64,000 bases of DNA, taken from positions 87,114-151,113 of the forward strand of contig JAGOBA010000011.1 of assembly GCA_017983635.1 (NCBI GenBank), in the 5' to 3' direction. Every line of letters begins with the position of its first letter. Within the stretch, counting starts at the first letter, position 1. The DNA is from Alphaproteobacteria bacterium (lineage in GTDB: Bacteria; Pseudomonadota; Alphaproteobacteria; Micropepsales; Micropepsaceae). A program made the translations under genes and the position numbers. The notes below the pieces were generated by a model, which saw only the letters and a list, made by a program, of their open reading frames with translations, made no database searches and was not told the DNA's origin. Below are positions 16,372 to 25,712 of the stretch, piece by piece.

Positions 16372-18938
16372 GAGCGGCAAGCCCCGGTATCTTGGAGGTT
16401 CCCGACTTTTCCTTGATCGTGCTGATCGGCGCGACGGGGTCGGGGAAGAGCACTTTTGCGGCGAAGCACTTTGCGAAGACGGAGGTGATTTCGTCGGACT
16501 ATGCACGTGGGCTTGTGGCGGATGACGAGAACGATCAGTCGGCGAGTGCCGATGCTTTCGACATCGTGCGAGCGATTGCGGAGAAGAGGCTTAAGAACCG
16601 ACGGTTGACGGTGATCGATGCGACGAACGTGCGCTCGGGCGACCGTAAGCAGTGGGTTGAGGTCGCGCGGCGCTGGCATGCGCTGCCGGTGGCGATCGTG
16701 ATCGATCCGGGGCTCGATGTTTGCATTGAGCGCAACAAGCTGCGGCCAGATCGCAAGTTCGGGCCCGCCGTTCCGCAGAAGATGATCCAGGAAATCCGGC
16801 GCGGGCTCGGCGGCTTGCAGCGCGAAGGGTTCCGGCAGGTGTGGAAGCTTTCGTCGGCAGAGGCCGTTGACGCTGCGGTGGTCGAGCGGCGACCGTTGTG
16901 GACCGACCGGCGCGACCAGACGGGACCGTTCGACATCATCGGCGATGTGCATGGCTGCGCGGACGAGTTGGAAACGCTGCTCGCGACGTTGGGGTACCAG
17001 CTGACATGGGGTGCGGAGCGCGAGGTCCGAGTTGAGGCGCCACACGGCCGGACGGCAGTGTTCGTCGGCGACCTCGGCGATCGCGGGCCGCGCACACCGG
17101 ATGTGCTGCGGATCGTGATGACCATGGTCGAGAACGGCACGGGCATGGTCGTGCAGGGGAACCACGATAAGAAGATCATGCGCTGGCTTGACGGGCGTGA
17201 TGTGAAGATTGCGCACGGGCTGCAGCAGTCGATCGACCAAATCTCGGCTGAGAGCGACGTCTTCCGGGCGAAGGCAAAGTCGTTCCTGGACGAGTTGCGC
17301 AGCCACTATTGGCTCGATGGCGGGCGGCTCGCGGTCGCGCATGCGGGCTTGAAGGAAGAGATGATCGGGCGCGGTTCGCCGATGGTGCGCGACTTTGCGC
17401 TCTACGGCGAGACGACGGGCGAGATCGACGACTTCGGACTGCCGGTCCGGCTCGATTGGGCGGCGAAGTATCGCGGGACGACAACTGTCGTCTATGGACA
17501 CACCCCGGTGCCGGAGGCGGAGTGGGTGAACAACACGATCTGCATCGACACCGGCTGCGTGTTCGGGGGCAAGCTCACCGCGCTCAAATGGCCGGAGAAG
17601 GAGCTGGTCAGCGTCCCGGCGCAGCGGACCTACTATGAACCCGCGAAGCCGTTGATCAGTGTACAACAAACGCGTTCCGCCCAGGGCGAGGCCGACGACA
17701 TGTTGGACTATGCCGACGTGTCGGGGCGGCGCTGGATCGATACCGCGCTGATGAAGCGGATCGTGGTGCCGGAGGAGAACGCGACGGCGGCGCTGGAAAT
17801 CATGAGCCGGTTCGCGATTGCGCCGCAGTGGCTGATCTATCTGCCGCCGACGATGTCGCCGGTCGAGACGAGCGCACAAGAAGGGTGGCTTGAGCGGCCG
17901 GAGGAGGCGTTCGCGTTCTTCAAAGGGCGCGGGCAGGCGGAGATCGTCGTTGAAGAAAAGCACATGGGCTCGCGCGCGCTGATTGCGCTTTGCCGCGACA
18001 ACGCGGTGGCGCGCACGCGCTTCGGCGTGGTCGGCGCGGAAGCTGGTGCGATTTGGACGCGAACGGGACGCGCGTTCTTCAGCGATGCGCCGACGCGCGA
18101 TGCGGTTCTGGACGCCGTGCGTGCGGCGGCTGATCGCGCGGGGGTTTGGGAGGCGCTTGCGTCGGATTGGCTGTTGCTGGACGCAGAGATCATGCCGTGG
18201 TCGGCGAAGGCGTCGGCGCTGATCGATCAGCAGTATGCGCAAGTGGCGGCGGCCGCTGTGTCTGGTCTGGGGGCGGCGGGCGAGGCTGCGGCGCGGGCGG
18301 CGGCGCGGGGCGTCGATGTCGGAGGATTGCGCGATCGGCTCGCGGACCGGCTTGAGCGGGCGGAGAAGTATGCGCGGGCTTGGGCACCATATGTTTGGCC
18401 GGTGATGGGCGTTTCGGATTTGCGCATTGCGCCGTTTCATTTGCTGGCGAGCGAAGGGGCCGTGCATTTCGACAAGGATCATCTGTGGCACATGCGGATA
18501 GCCGAGCGGTTGGCGGCGCATGGTGCGCCCATGCTGACCACGACGACGTGGCGGACCGCTCGGCTCGACGACGACGCGGCGTTGGGTGACATTGTCCGGT
18601 GGTGGGAAGACGCGACGGCCAAGGGCGGTGAGGGGATGGTCGTGAAGCCGCTGTCGTTTGTGGCGAGCGGCGCGAAAGGGTTGATCCAGCCAGCGTTGAA
18701 AGTGCGCGGGCGGGAGTATCTGCGGATCATCTATGGGCCGGAGTACGACGCGCCAGAGCACCTTTCGCGGCTCCGCACGCGGGGGCTTGGCGGCAAGCGC
18801 TCGCTGGCGCTGCGCGAGTTTGCGTTGGGGCATGAGGCGCTGACGCGTTTCGTCGCGCGGGCGCCGCTACGGCGGGTGCACGAATGCGTCTTCGCGGTTT
18901 TGGCGCTAGAGAGCGAGCCGATCGATCCGCGGCTCTAG
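16368..18938 (+). CDS. pnkp: Polynucleotide kinase-phosphatase-ligase Pnkp (RNA repair)
   Basis: An 856-residue three-domain RNA end-healing and sealing enzyme. The 5' kinase has P-loop GATGSGKST (about 20-28). The 2',3' phosphatase is a binuclear metallophosphoesterase with GDVHGC (about 190), GDLGDRGP (about 231) and GNHD (about 264). The ligase domain holds the nucleotidyl lysine in EEKHMGSR (about 531), with LLDAEIMPW and EGMVVKPL downstream. Length and domain order match Clostridium thermocellum Pnkp. It is coupled to hen1. Such cassettes counter RNA-cleaving toxins. It is followed by def, with no toxin gene next to it. Confidence 0.95.
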   Translation: MRAASPGILEVPDFSLIVLIGATGSGKSTFAAKHFAKTEVISSDYARGLVADDENDQSASADAFDIVRAIAEKRLKNRRLTVIDATNVRSGDRKQWVEVARRWHALPVAIVIDPGLDVCIERNKLRPDRKFGPAVPQKMIQEIRRGLGGLQREGFRQVWKLSSAEAVDAAVVERRPLWTDRRDQTGPFDIIGDVHGCADELETLLATLGYQLTWGAEREVRVEAPHGRTAVFVGDLGDRGPRTPDVLRIVMTMVENGTGMVVQGNHDKKIMRWLDGRDVKIAHGLQQSIDQISAESDVFRAKAKSFLDELRSHYWLDGGRLAVAHAGLKEEMIGRGSPMVRDFALYGETTGEIDDFGLPVRLDWAAKYRGTTTVVYGHTPVPEAEWVNNTICIDTGCVFGGKLTALKWPEKELVSVPAQRTYYEPAKPLISVQQTRSAQGEADDMLDYADVSGRRWIDTALMKRIVVPEENATAALEIMSRFAIAPQWLIYLPPTMSPVETSAQEGWLERPEEAFAFFKGRGQAEIVVEEKHMGSRALIALCRDNAVARTRFGVVGAEAGAIWTRTGRAFFSDAPTRDAVLDAVRAAADRAGVWEALASDWLLLDAEIMPWSAKASALIDQQYAQVAAAAVSGLGAAGEAAARAAARGVDVGGLRDRLADRLERAEKYARAWAPYVWPVMGVSDLRIAPFHLLASEGAVHFDKDHLWHMRIAERLAAHGAPMLTTTTWRTARLDDDAALGDIVRWWEDATAKGGEGMVVKPLSFVASGAKGLIQPALKVRGREYLRIIYGPEYDAPEHLSRLRTRGLGGKRSLALREFALGHEALTRFVARAPLRRVHECVFAVLALESEPIDPRL

Positions 18939-18996
18939 GGGCCTAACCATACCGCCGTCTTGACGGTTGCGGGTTCCGGCTTTACGTCCTCTCGCC

Positions 18997-19572
18997 ATGG
19001 CTCTTTTACCTATTCTTGTTGCTCCGGATCCGCGGTTGAAGCAGGTGTCGCAGCCTGTGGCGGAGGTCACGGACGAGCTGCGCCGGTTGATGGACGACAT
19101 GCTCGAGACGATGTACGCGGCGCCCGGGATCGGGCTTGCGGCTATCCAGGTCGGCGTTGCGAAGCGCATTCTTGTAATCGATATCGGCAAGCCGAAGGCT
19201 GAGGCCGATGCCGAAGAGGCTGAGGCGGATGGCGAGAAAGCGAAGGAGAAGGATCCCGATCCGATGTACTTCGTGAATCCGGAAATCGTCTGGGCGTCGG
19301 AAGAGATCGCGGTTTGCGAAGAGGGTTGTCTGTCGGTGCCCGATCTCTATGAGGAGGTCGAGCGGCCGGCGCGCGTGCGGGTGAAATATCTCGACTATCA
19401 CGGCAAGCCGCAGGAGCTTGCAGCGGAGGGGATGCTCTCCGTTTGTCTGCAGCACGAGATGGATCATTTGGAGGGGGTGCTCTTCATCGATCATCTGTCA
19501 CGGCTGAAGCGCGAGATGATGCTGAAGAAGCTGGCCAAAGCGCGCAAGGGTGCGCGCGAGAGCGTGGGATAG
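18997..19572 (+). CDS. def: Peptide deformylase
   Basis: A 191-residue metalloenzyme that removes formyl groups from new N-terminal methionines. All three motifs are intact: [18 protein letters not shown] and QHEMDHLEG. Between motifs 1 and 2 there is a charged Ala/Glu/Lys/Asp insertion of about 25 residues (around 65-90) that is not part of the usual fold. The ATG at 18997 fits homology; the frame is open ten codons further upstream. def, fmt and truA lie in order, the usual formyl-methionine cluster, although a repeat element separates def from fmt. Confidence 0.94.
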   Translation: MALLPILVAPDPRLKQVSQPVAEVTDELRRLMDDMLETMYAAPGIGLAAIQVGVAKRILVIDIGKPKAEADAEEAEADGEKAKEKDPDPMYFVNPEIVWASEEIAVCEEGCLSVPDLYEEVERPARVRVKYLDYHGKPQELAAEGMLSVCLQHEMDHLEGVLFIDHLSRLKREMMLKKLAKARKGARESVG

Positions 19573-19614
19573 TGTCCCCCTCCGGCGGCGGTGTTGTGGT
19601 TTGCCAAGGTTGCA

Positions 19615-19775
19615 CTGTGCCCAACCTTCCCCCCTTGAGGGGGAAGGTGGATCGCCGCCATAGGCGGCGAGACGGATGGGGGGTGACGCGCGTAGCGCGC
19701 GCTTCGCGCGGTACCCCCCATCAGTCACGCCCTTCGGGCGTGCCAGCTTCCCCCTCAAGGGGGGAAGCGCTTGGT
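19615..19775. repeat. Structured intergenic element, GC type, between def and fmt
   Basis: It starts with the self-palindrome CCTTCCCCCTTGAGGGGGAA and ends with a near copy, CTTCCCCCTCAAGGGGGGAA. Inside, GGGGGGT pairs with ACCCCCC. Short GC hairpins lie within: GCCGCC-ATA-GGCGGC, CGCG-type ones with TAG and TTC loops, and GCCC-TTC-GGGC. It interrupts the def-fmt gene pair in the same orientation. It shares the plan of nested GC hairpins with the other intergenic elements of the window but not their outer sequence. Confidence 0.8.
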
Positions 19776-19807
19776 TCTAAGCTGTTTCGGTGTCGGATGG
19801 TGTCCCC

Positions 19808-20731
19808 ATGACTCGTCTGCGCCTCGCGTTCATGGGAACGCCGCAGTTTGCGGTGCCGGTGCTGGAGGCTGTGGTGGCGCACGGGCATGAGGTGGTTTGC
19901 GTTTATTCGCAGCCGCCGCGGGCTTCGGGGCGGGGGCATAAGGTGCAGGCTTCGCCGGTACAGGCGGCGGCCGAGCGGCTTGGCGTTCCGGTGCGCGTGC
20001 CGGATTCGTTGAAAGGGGCGGAGGAGCAGGCGGCGTTTGCGGCGCTTTCGCTCGATGCGGCGGTCGTGGTGGCCTACGGGCTGTTGCTGCCAAAAGCGGT
20101 GCTCGTGGCGCCGCGGCTTGGGTGTTTCAATTTGCATGCATCGTTGCTGCCGCGCTGGCGCGGGGCGGCGCCTATCCATCGTGCGATCATGGCGGGCGAT
20201 GCCGAGACCGGCGTCATGGTGATGCGGATGGAAGAGGGGCTCGATACCGGGCCGGTGCTCGCGACCTGGCGGACGGCGATCGACGAGCAGACGACGACGG
20301 GCGTGTTGCAGGAGACGCTGTCGCGGGAAGGCGCGCGGCTGATGGTGGCGGCGCTCGGCGATTTGGCGCGTGGCGCGGCGCATGAGGTGGTGCAGCCGGC
20401 CGAGGGCGTCACCTACGCGAAGAAGATTGTGCCTGAGGAAGCGCGGATCGCGTGGGCGAAGCCGGCGCGCGCGGTGCTGGCCCATGTGCATGGACTCAAT
20501 CCGGCCCCGGGGGCTTGGGCGATGCTCGGTGAGACGCGGGTGAAGATTTTGCGCACGCGCGTTGTGGTGGGGCATGGGGTGCCGGGAATGGTGATTGGTG
20601 GGCCTCTCATTGTTGCTTGTGGCGAGGGGGCGCTGGAGATACTCGAGTTGCAGCGCGCGGGGCGTGGGGTGCAGTCGGCGGCGGAGTTTTTGCGCGGGTT
20701 CCCGGTCGCCTTGGGCACGCGGTTCGTCTGA
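19808..20731 (+). CDS. fmt: Methionyl-tRNA formyltransferase
   Basis: A 307-residue enzyme that formylates initiator Met-tRNA using 10-formyl-tetrahydrofolate. It has the N-terminal [14 protein letters not shown], the catalytic region [18 protein letters not shown] with Asn and His (about 108-125), and a C-terminal OB-like domain. The ATG at 19808 fits the family; six upstream codons in frame are ignored. The stop overlaps the truA start by one base (TGATG). Confidence 0.96.
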   Translation: MTRLRLAFMGTPQFAVPVLEAVVAHGHEVVCVYSQPPRASGRGHKVQASPVQAAAERLGVPVRVPDSLKGAEEQAAFAALSLDAAVVVAYGLLLPKAVLVAPRLGCFNLHASLLPRWRGAAPIHRAIMAGDAETGVMVMRMEEGLDTGPVLATWRTAIDEQTTTGVLQETLSREGARLMVAALGDLARGAAHEVVQPAEGVTYAKKIVPEEARIAWAKPARAVLAHVHGLNPAPGAWAMLGETRVKILRTRVVVGHGVPGMVIGGPLIVACGEGALEILELQRAGRGVQSAAEFLRGFPVALGTRFV

Positions 20732-21471
20732 TGGCGCGCTGGAAGCTCACGATCGAGTACGACGGCGTTCCGTTCGTCGGCTGGCAGCGGCAGGAGAACG
20801 GGCCCTCCGTGCAGGCTGCGGTCGAGCAGGCGATCTTGAAGCTATCGAGCGAGGTGGTCACGATCATCGCCGCCGGGCGCACGGATGCGGGGGTGCATGC
20901 GCTGGGGCAAGTCGCGCATGCGGACATCGCGAAGGAACTGGCGCCGGACAAGATGCGCGACGCGTTGAACGCGCATCTGCGGCCGCATCCGGTGGCGGTG
21001 CTGGCGGCGGAGGTTGTGAGCGACGACTTTCATGCGCGGTTCGGGGCGGTGGCGCGGCACTATCTTTATCGAATCGCGAACCGGCGTGCGCCGTTGACGC
21101 TCGACGCCGGCAAAGCGTGGCAGGTGCAGGCGGCCCTCGATGCGGAGGCCATGCATGCGGCGGCGCAGCGGTTGGTCGGGTCGCACGACTTCACGACGTT
21201 TCGAGCCAGCGAGTGTCAGGCGAAGTCGCCGGTGAAGACGCTCGACAGGCTGGACGTGTCGCGCGTGGGGGAGGAGATCACGGTCCGCGCGTCGGCGCGC
21301 TCGTTCCTGCACCACCAGGTGCGCTCGATGGTGGGGACGCTGAAGCAGGTGGGGACGGGGAAGTGGACGGCGGGCGACGTGGCCGCAGCGCTGGCGGCGA
21401 AGGATCGCGCCGCGTGCGGACCTGTGGCACCGCCGGATGGGCTTTATCTTGTGCGGGTGGATTATCGGTGA
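20731..21471 (+). CDS. truA: tRNA pseudouridine(38-40) synthase
   Basis: A 246-residue enzyme that makes pseudouridine in the tRNA anticodon arm. It has the start [18 protein letters not shown], the catalytic Asp in [14 protein letters not shown] (about 52), and the C-terminal [13 protein letters not shown]. The frame is open upstream inside fmt, but the ATG overlapping the fmt stop is the family start. A type A repeat element lies directly behind the stop. Confidence 0.96.
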   Translation: MARWKLTIEYDGVPFVGWQRQENGPSVQAAVEQAILKLSSEVVTIIAAGRTDAGVHALGQVAHADIAKELAPDKMRDALNAHLRPHPVAVLAAEVVSDDFHARFGAVARHYLYRIANRRAPLTLDAGKAWQVQAALDAEAMHAAAQRLVGSHDFTTFRASECQAKSPVKTLDRLDVSRVGEEITVRASARSFLHHQVRSMVGTLKQVGTGKWTAGDVAAALAAKDRAACGPVAPPDGLYLVRVDYR

Positions 21472-21478
21472 GTTCGCA

Positions 21479-21659
21479 AGGGTTCACCACGAAGGCGCTC
21501 GAAGAAGAACGATTCACACAATGAAACAATGAATCAATGGGAGTGCACCCGCGCGCGCAGCGCGCAACCGAACTCTGATCGGCGCTACGCGCCAAAGAAC
21601 TCGCCCTCATTGTGTCATTGTTTCATTGTGTGAGTCATTCTTCCTTCATCGTGAACCTT
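21479..21659. repeat. Structured intergenic element, type A copy 2
   Basis: It lies between the convergent ends of truA and murI. The left arm carries GGTTCACCACGAAGG and CACACAATGAAACAATGA. The right arm carries their complements, CATTGTTTCATTGTGTGAGT and CGTGAACC. The middle holds hairpins GCGC-GCA-GCGC and GGCGC-TAC-GCGCC. The arms are less perfect than in copy 1. Confidence 0.87.
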
Positions 21660-21679
21660 CGACTCTCCACCGCGCTGAC

Positions 21680-22495
21680 TTACGGCGTGAGGTCGATGAG
21701 TTCGACTTGAGCGGGTGCGATCGGTTGGCCGAAGAAGAGGCTGCCGACGCGGGCGAAGCGGTCGGGGGCGTCGGTGCCTAGGAAGCTGGGTGGCTTCGGT
21801 AGGGCTTGGCGACGCAGGTTGCGAGCGTCGAGCAGGGTTTCGACTTCGCGGGCGGTGGTGGCGGCGCTGTCGACGAGCGCGACGTTATTGCCGACGGCTT
21901 TGGCGATTGGGGTGACGAGCACGGGGAAGTGCGTGCAGCCTAGGACCAGCGTGTCCGGGCGCTCCCCACTCGTGAAGATTTCCTTCAAATATCGCTCGGC
22001 GGCGAGTTCGGGGACGGGGCCGTCGGTCCAACCTTCTTCGGCGAGCGAGACGAAGAGCGGGCAGGCGCGTTGCACGATGCGGGCTTCCGGTTTGAGTGCG
22101 TGGATCGCTCTCACGTACGCGCCGCCGCGCACGGTGCCTTCGGTGGCGATGACGGCGATGTTGCCGGACTTGCTGGCCGTGACGGCGGCGCGGGCGCCGG
22201 GCTCGACGACGCCGATGACCGGGATCGGCGCGTAGGCTGCGGTGAGGACGGGGAGGGCGACGGCGGAGGCGGTGTTGCAAGCGACGACGATTAGCTTTGG
22301 TTGGAAGCGCATCAGCGCGCGGGTTGCTTGTACGGCGTAGCGGGTGACGGTCTCGGCGCTCTTGGTGCCGTAGGGCAGGCGGGCGGTGTCGCCCAGATAG
22401 ACGAGTTGTTCGTTCGGCAAATGCTTCGCGATGGCGCTCGCGACGGTCAGGCCGCCGACGCCGGAATCGAAGATCGCGATGGGGGCGTCGCTCAT
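21680..22495 (-). CDS. murI: Glutamate racemase
   Basis: A 271-residue cytosolic enzyme that makes D-glutamate for peptidoglycan. The two catalytic cysteines are in VACNTASA and LGCTHFP, and the N-terminal loop is FDSGVGGLTV. The frame is open upstream through the membrane-protein gene, but the ATG at 22495, overlapping that gene's stop (ATGA), begins the conserved sequence. It is the last gene of a dapE/membrane protein/murI operon, two of whose products feed peptidoglycan precursors. Confidence 0.95.
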   Translation of the reverse strand: MSDAPIAIFDSGVGGLTVASAIAKHLPNEQLVYLGDTARLPYGTKSAETVTRYAVQATRALMRFQPKLIVVACNTASAVALPVLTAAYAPIPVIGVVEPGARAAVTASKSGNIAVIATEGTVRGGAYVRAIHALKPEARIVQRACPLFVSLAEEGWTDGPVPELAAERYLKEIFTSGERPDTLVLGCTHFPVLVTPIAKAVGNNVALVDSAATTAREVETLLDARNLRRQALPKPPSFLGTDAPDRFARVGSLFFGQPIAPAQVELIDLTP

Positions 22496-23118
22496 GGGGA
22501 GGCCGGCAACCACAGCCCGGCGGCGAAGGAGAGGCCGATCTGGAAATAGAGTTGAAGCACCAGGCCCAGCATCGCGGTGCTGGCCGCCACGCTCCAGCCG
22601 GCGTCGAGCGCGCTTTGGGCGGTGTAGAAGCGGTAGTAGAGCGTGAACATCAATGCCAGCAGGTTCAGATCGATCGCCACGCCGGCGGAGATAAAGCCCG
22701 CTTGGAAGAGCAGAAACGCCGGCATGTTGACCAGATAGATCACAACCGTGCCCCAGTTGTGCGCAATGATCAGGGCGCTGTAGCGCTGCGCCAGCCCTAG
22801 AAAGCGGAGCACGACGATCATCGCGAGCGGGAAGATCATCCACTGGAAGCAGAGCGCCACCGTCGAGAAGGCGGCGTCGCTGTAGCCGTAGCTTTGGTTC
22901 AGCGCTTCCTTGCCGTCCGCGATGCGAGCAGCGTCGGAGATATTGTTGGCGATGATGTCGGTAATGACGTTCATCGGTGCGACGAGCGGGATCGCCCAGA
23001 ACGAGCGGAAGAAGCCTTCGACGGTGAGGTCGAACTTGTCCCAGGCGCGATGGTTGCGCGTGACGAGGTCGAAGGCCGCGTCCAGCGAGCGGCCGACATA
23101 GGCGAAGGTCACGCTCAC
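22492..23118 (-). CDS. Conserved multi-pass membrane protein of unknown function
   Basis: A 208-residue protein with about five hydrophobic segments and a cytosolic N-terminal part (about 1-35). I do not recognise a named domain with certainty. It begins at a GTG that overlaps the dapE stop (GTGA) and ends overlapping the murI start (ATGA). The in-frame sequence further upstream is a shadow of dapE. Tight coupling between two peptidoglycan-precursor genes suggests a cell-envelope role, but that is inference only. Confidence 0.8.
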   Translation of the reverse strand: MSVTFAYVGRSLDAAFDLVTRNHRAWDKFDLTVEGFFRSFWAIPLVAPMNVITDIIANNISDAARIADGKEALNQSYGYSDAAFSTVALCFQWMIFPLAMIVVLRFLGLAQRYSALIIAHNWGTVVIYLVNMPAFLLFQAGFISAGVAIDLNLLALMFTLYYRFYTAQSALDAGWSVAASTAMLGLVLQLYFQIGLSFAAGLWLPASP

Positions 23119-24296
23119 GCAGCGCCTTTCTCGAAGTACGCGGTCAAGATCGCTTCGTAGATTTTGGTCAGGCGTTCGAGGTCGTCGAGGCTCACGCGTT
23201 CGTCGGTCTTGTGCATGGTCGTGCCGGCGAGGCCGATCTCGGCGACGGGGCAGTGCTTGTGAATGAAGCGCGCGTCCGAAGTGCCGCCGGTGGTCGAGAA
23301 CTGCGGCTTGTCGCCGGTCACGCCGGTGACGGCGCTCGCCAGGAGTGCGGTGAACGCGCCTTGCTTGGTCAGGAACGGATGCGCGCCACGGGTGAACTTG
23401 ATCTCGTAGTCCAAACCGAATGGTTTCAATGCGGTGTCGCATTCGCCGGCAATCCAGGCTTCGAGGCCTTCGGCGCTTTGCTCGGTGTTGAAGCGGGTGT
23501 TGAACGTCGCGCGCGCTTCGCCGGGGATCACGTTCGTCGCCGGATTGCCGACATCGACGGTCGTGACTTCGAGGTTCGAGCGCTGGAATTCCGCATTGCC
23601 GTCGTCGAGTTGGCGCGCGGTCAAGCGCTGCAGCACGGCGACGAGGCCTGGGATTGGGTTCTTCGCGCGGTCGGGATAGCCGACGTGGCCTTGCATGCCT
23701 TTGACGCGAAGGTTGCCGGTCAGGCTGCCGCGGCGGCCGATCTTGATCGTGTCGCCGGCCGCGAAGTCCGCCGTCGGTTCGCCGACGATGCAGTGATCCA
23801 TGCGCTCGCCGTTCGCCTGCATCCACTCGAGCACGCGCACGGTGCCGTCGACGGCGGGGCCTTCTTCGTCGCCCGTGATGAGCAGGCTGATGGAGCCGCG
23901 GTTGCGGTGGCGTTCGCCCAGCCTCGCCACGGCGGCGACAAAAGCCGCGATCGCGCTTTTCATGTCCGCGGCGCCGCGGCCGAACAGCGTGCCGCCTTCG
24001 ACCGTTGCCGCAAACGGATCGAAGCGCCAGGCGCTGGTGTCGCCGGGGGGAACGACGTCGGTGTGGCCGGCAAAGCCGAAGTTCGGGCCTGCGGTGCCGA
24101 GGCGCGCGTAGAGGTTTTCGATGCGCGGGCCGCCGCTGTCGAAGGCGAGGCGCGTGCACTTGAAGCCAAGTGCACTCACAGCGCGCTCGAGCGCGCCCAG
24201 TGCGCCGCCATCGTCGGGCGTGACGCTACGGCAGCGGATGAGGTCCCTCGCCAACGGCAGCGGGTCGGCAAAGCGCGAGCGCTCTTGTGTTTCCAT
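23115..24296 (-). CDS. dapE: Succinyl-diaminopimelate desuccinylase
   Basis: A 393-residue M20 metallohydrolase releasing diaminopimelate in the succinylase branch of lysine and peptidoglycan synthesis. The metal and catalytic motifs are [10 protein letters not shown] (about 76-85), [14 protein letters not shown] (about 108-121), the general-base TGDEEGPA (about 143-150) and the late His in IHKHCPVAE. dapD, which makes the preceding intermediate, lies 7 kb away on the same strand. It is the first gene of the operon with the membrane protein and murI. Confidence 0.95.
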   Translation of the reverse strand: METQERSRFADPLPLARDLIRCRSVTPDDGGALGALERAVSALGFKCTRLAFDSGGPRIENLYARLGTAGPNFGFAGHTDVVPPGDTSAWRFDPFAATVEGGTLFGRGAADMKSAIAAFVAAVARLGERHRNRGSISLLITGDEEGPAVDGTVRVLEWMQANGERMDHCIVGEPTADFAAGDTIKIGRRGSLTGNLRVKGMQGHVGYPDRAKNPIPGLVAVLQRLTARQLDDGNAEFQRSNLEVTTVDVGNPATNVIPGEARATFNTRFNTEQSAEGLEAWIAGECDTALKPFGLDYEIKFTRGAHPFLTKQGAFTALLASAVTGVTGDKPQFSTTGGTSDARFIHKHCPVAEIGLAGTTMHKTDERVSLDDLERLTKIYEAILTAYFEKGAA

Positions 24297-24309
24297 GGGC
24301 GCGATTTAG

Positions 24310-24348
24310 AACCGGCGGTGATAGCGGGTCAACGAACATGACCCGGTT
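24310..24348. promoter_or_regulatory. Nested inverted repeats between dapE and the divergent SDR gene
   Basis: GGGTCA (24326-24331) and TGACCC (24339-24344) form an inverted repeat around seven bases. Outside them AACCGG (24310-24315) pairs with CCGGTT (24343-24348). This is a possible operator in the 66-base divergent gap; no regulator gene is adjacent. Confidence 0.4.
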
Positions 24349-24362
24349 AACGGCGAGGAACC

Positions 24363-25232
24363 ATGGGACGGCTCAGCGGTAAAGTTGCGGTGATCACAGG
24401 CGGCGCCTCCGGCATCGGGCGCGGCACGGTTGAACTGTTCGTGAGGGAAGGCGCCAAGGTCGTCGCTGCCGACATCCAAGACGACAAGGGCGCGCGGCTG
24501 GAGGAGGAGCTGGGCGCGGCGGTGCGCTATGTCCGCTGCGACGTGATGCGCGAGGCGGATGTGAAGGGCGCGATCGATCTGGCGGTGAAGTCGTTCGGGC
24601 GGCTCGATTGCCTGTTCAACAATGCCGGGTCGCCGGGGCCGCTCGAAAACGCGGAGACCGTGACGGCGGCGGGCTTTGATTCGGTCATGCACCTGCACGT
24701 GCTCTCCGCGATGTTCGGGATGAAGTACGCGACGCCGATCATGCGGGCGCAGGGCGGCGGGTCGATCATCTCGACCGCGTCGATCGCAGGGCTGCAGAAC
24801 GGGTTCGGGCCTTTGCTCTATTCAGTGGCGAAGGCTGCGATCGTGCACATGACGACGGTCGCGGCGGCGCAGCTGGGGCCAATGAACATCCGGGTGAACT
24901 GCATCTGCCCCGGGCTCATTGCGACGCCGATCTTTGCGAAGGGGATTGGGCTGGCGACGCAAGTGGCGGATCAAACGGTGACCGCCGTGAGCTCGGTCAT
25001 GAGCAAGTCGCAGCCGATTCCGTCTGCTGGTCTGCCGGCGGATATCGCCGAGGCGGCGCTTTATCTCGCGTCGGATGGATCGCGCTTCGTCAACGGGCAT
25101 GCGCTGGTCGTCGACGGTGGGATCACGGTTGGGCCGACGGGCGAAGCGCAGGCGAACGTCTACGCGCCCTTGGTTCAAGCGATGGGGATCGATCCTGTGG
25201 CGCTGCAACAGATGATGGGACCGCAATCATGA
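24363..25232 (+). CDS. SDR-family oxidoreductase
   Basis: A 289-residue short-chain dehydrogenase/reductase. It has the NAD(P) motif GGASGIGRG (about 13-21), an Asp at the end of strand 2 (VAADIQDD, pointing to NAD preference), NNAG (about 86-89) and the catalytic YSVAK (about 155-159). The C-terminal extension after about 255 is longer than in minimal SDRs. It overlaps the monooxygenase-domain gene by four bases. The substrate cannot be told from sequence. Confidence 0.9.
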   Translation: MGRLSGKVAVITGGASGIGRGTVELFVREGAKVVAADIQDDKGARLEEELGAAVRYVRCDVMREADVKGAIDLAVKSFGRLDCLFNNAGSPGPLENAETVTAAGFDSVMHLHVLSAMFGMKYATPIMRAQGGGSIISTASIAGLQNGFGPLLYSVAKAAIVHMTTVAAAQLGPMNIRVNCICPGLIATPIFAKGIGLATQVADQTVTAVSSVMSKSQPIPSAGLPADIAEAALYLASDGSRFVNGHALVVDGGITVGPTGEAQANVYAPLVQAMGIDPVALQQMMGPQS

Positions 25233-25528
25233 TTATCGTTGCGGGAACCGTGCGGATCGATCCTACAAAGCTCGTCGCGGCGCGGGAGATCATGGATCGC
25301 ATGATCAAGGCCTCACGGGCGGAGGACGGGTGCCTCGACTATTCGTACTCGGTCGATGTGCTGGACCCCAGCGTCGTGCACGTGTTCGAAGCGTGGCGCG
25401 ATCGCGAAACGCTGCAGCTTCACTTCAAGATGCCGCACTTGGCCGAGTGGCGCGCGGCGTGGCCGTCATTCGGAATTTCGGACCGGAAGCTGCACATGTA
25501 CGAGGTGAGTGGAACGTCGCCGCTGTAA
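25229..25528 (+). CDS. Antibiotic biosynthesis monooxygenase (ABM) domain protein
   Basis: A 99-residue protein made of one ABM ferredoxin-like domain: strand IIVAGTVRID, the family SRAEDGCLDYSYSVD with its Gly-Cys pair, and VFEAWRDRETLQLHF. Members include quinol monooxygenases such as YgiN and many uncharacterised proteins. The ATG overlaps the SDR stop. SDR plus ABM in one operon suggests oxidation of a small aromatic or quinone-like compound, which is inference. Confidence 0.88.
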   Translation: MIIVAGTVRIDPTKLVAAREIMDRMIKASRAEDGCLDYSYSVDVLDPSVVHVFEAWRDRETLQLHFKMPHLAEWRAAWPSFGISDRKLHMYEVSGTSPL

Positions 25529-25540
25529 GGAAGGAAGAAG

Positions 25541-25712
25541 AAGGTTCACCACAAAGCCACCAAGGTCACAAAGAAGGAAGAATGACTCACACAATGACAC
25601 AATGGGACAATGAGTGTTCTCCCCGGCGCGAAGCGCCATTTGGATTCCGACTGCGCGCTAACGCGCGCGATGTGCCAACCATTGTTTCATTGTGTGAGTC
25701 ATTTTTCTTCTT
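25541..25712. repeat. Structured intergenic element, type A copy 3
   Basis: It lies between convergent ABM and pncC genes. The left arm reads AAGGTTCACCACAAAGCCAC and GACTCACACAATGACACAAT. The right arm reads CATTGTTTCATTGTGTGAGT and stops at the pncC stop codon, so its outer part is missing. Inner hairpins are GGCGC-GAA-GCGCC and GCGCG-CTAA-CGCGC. Confidence 0.87.

Noticed and set aside
16290..18833. 847-codon minus-strand open frame opposite Pnkp
   Set aside because: Arg/Pro/His-rich shadow of a gene with intact catalytic motifs in the other strand; no domain.
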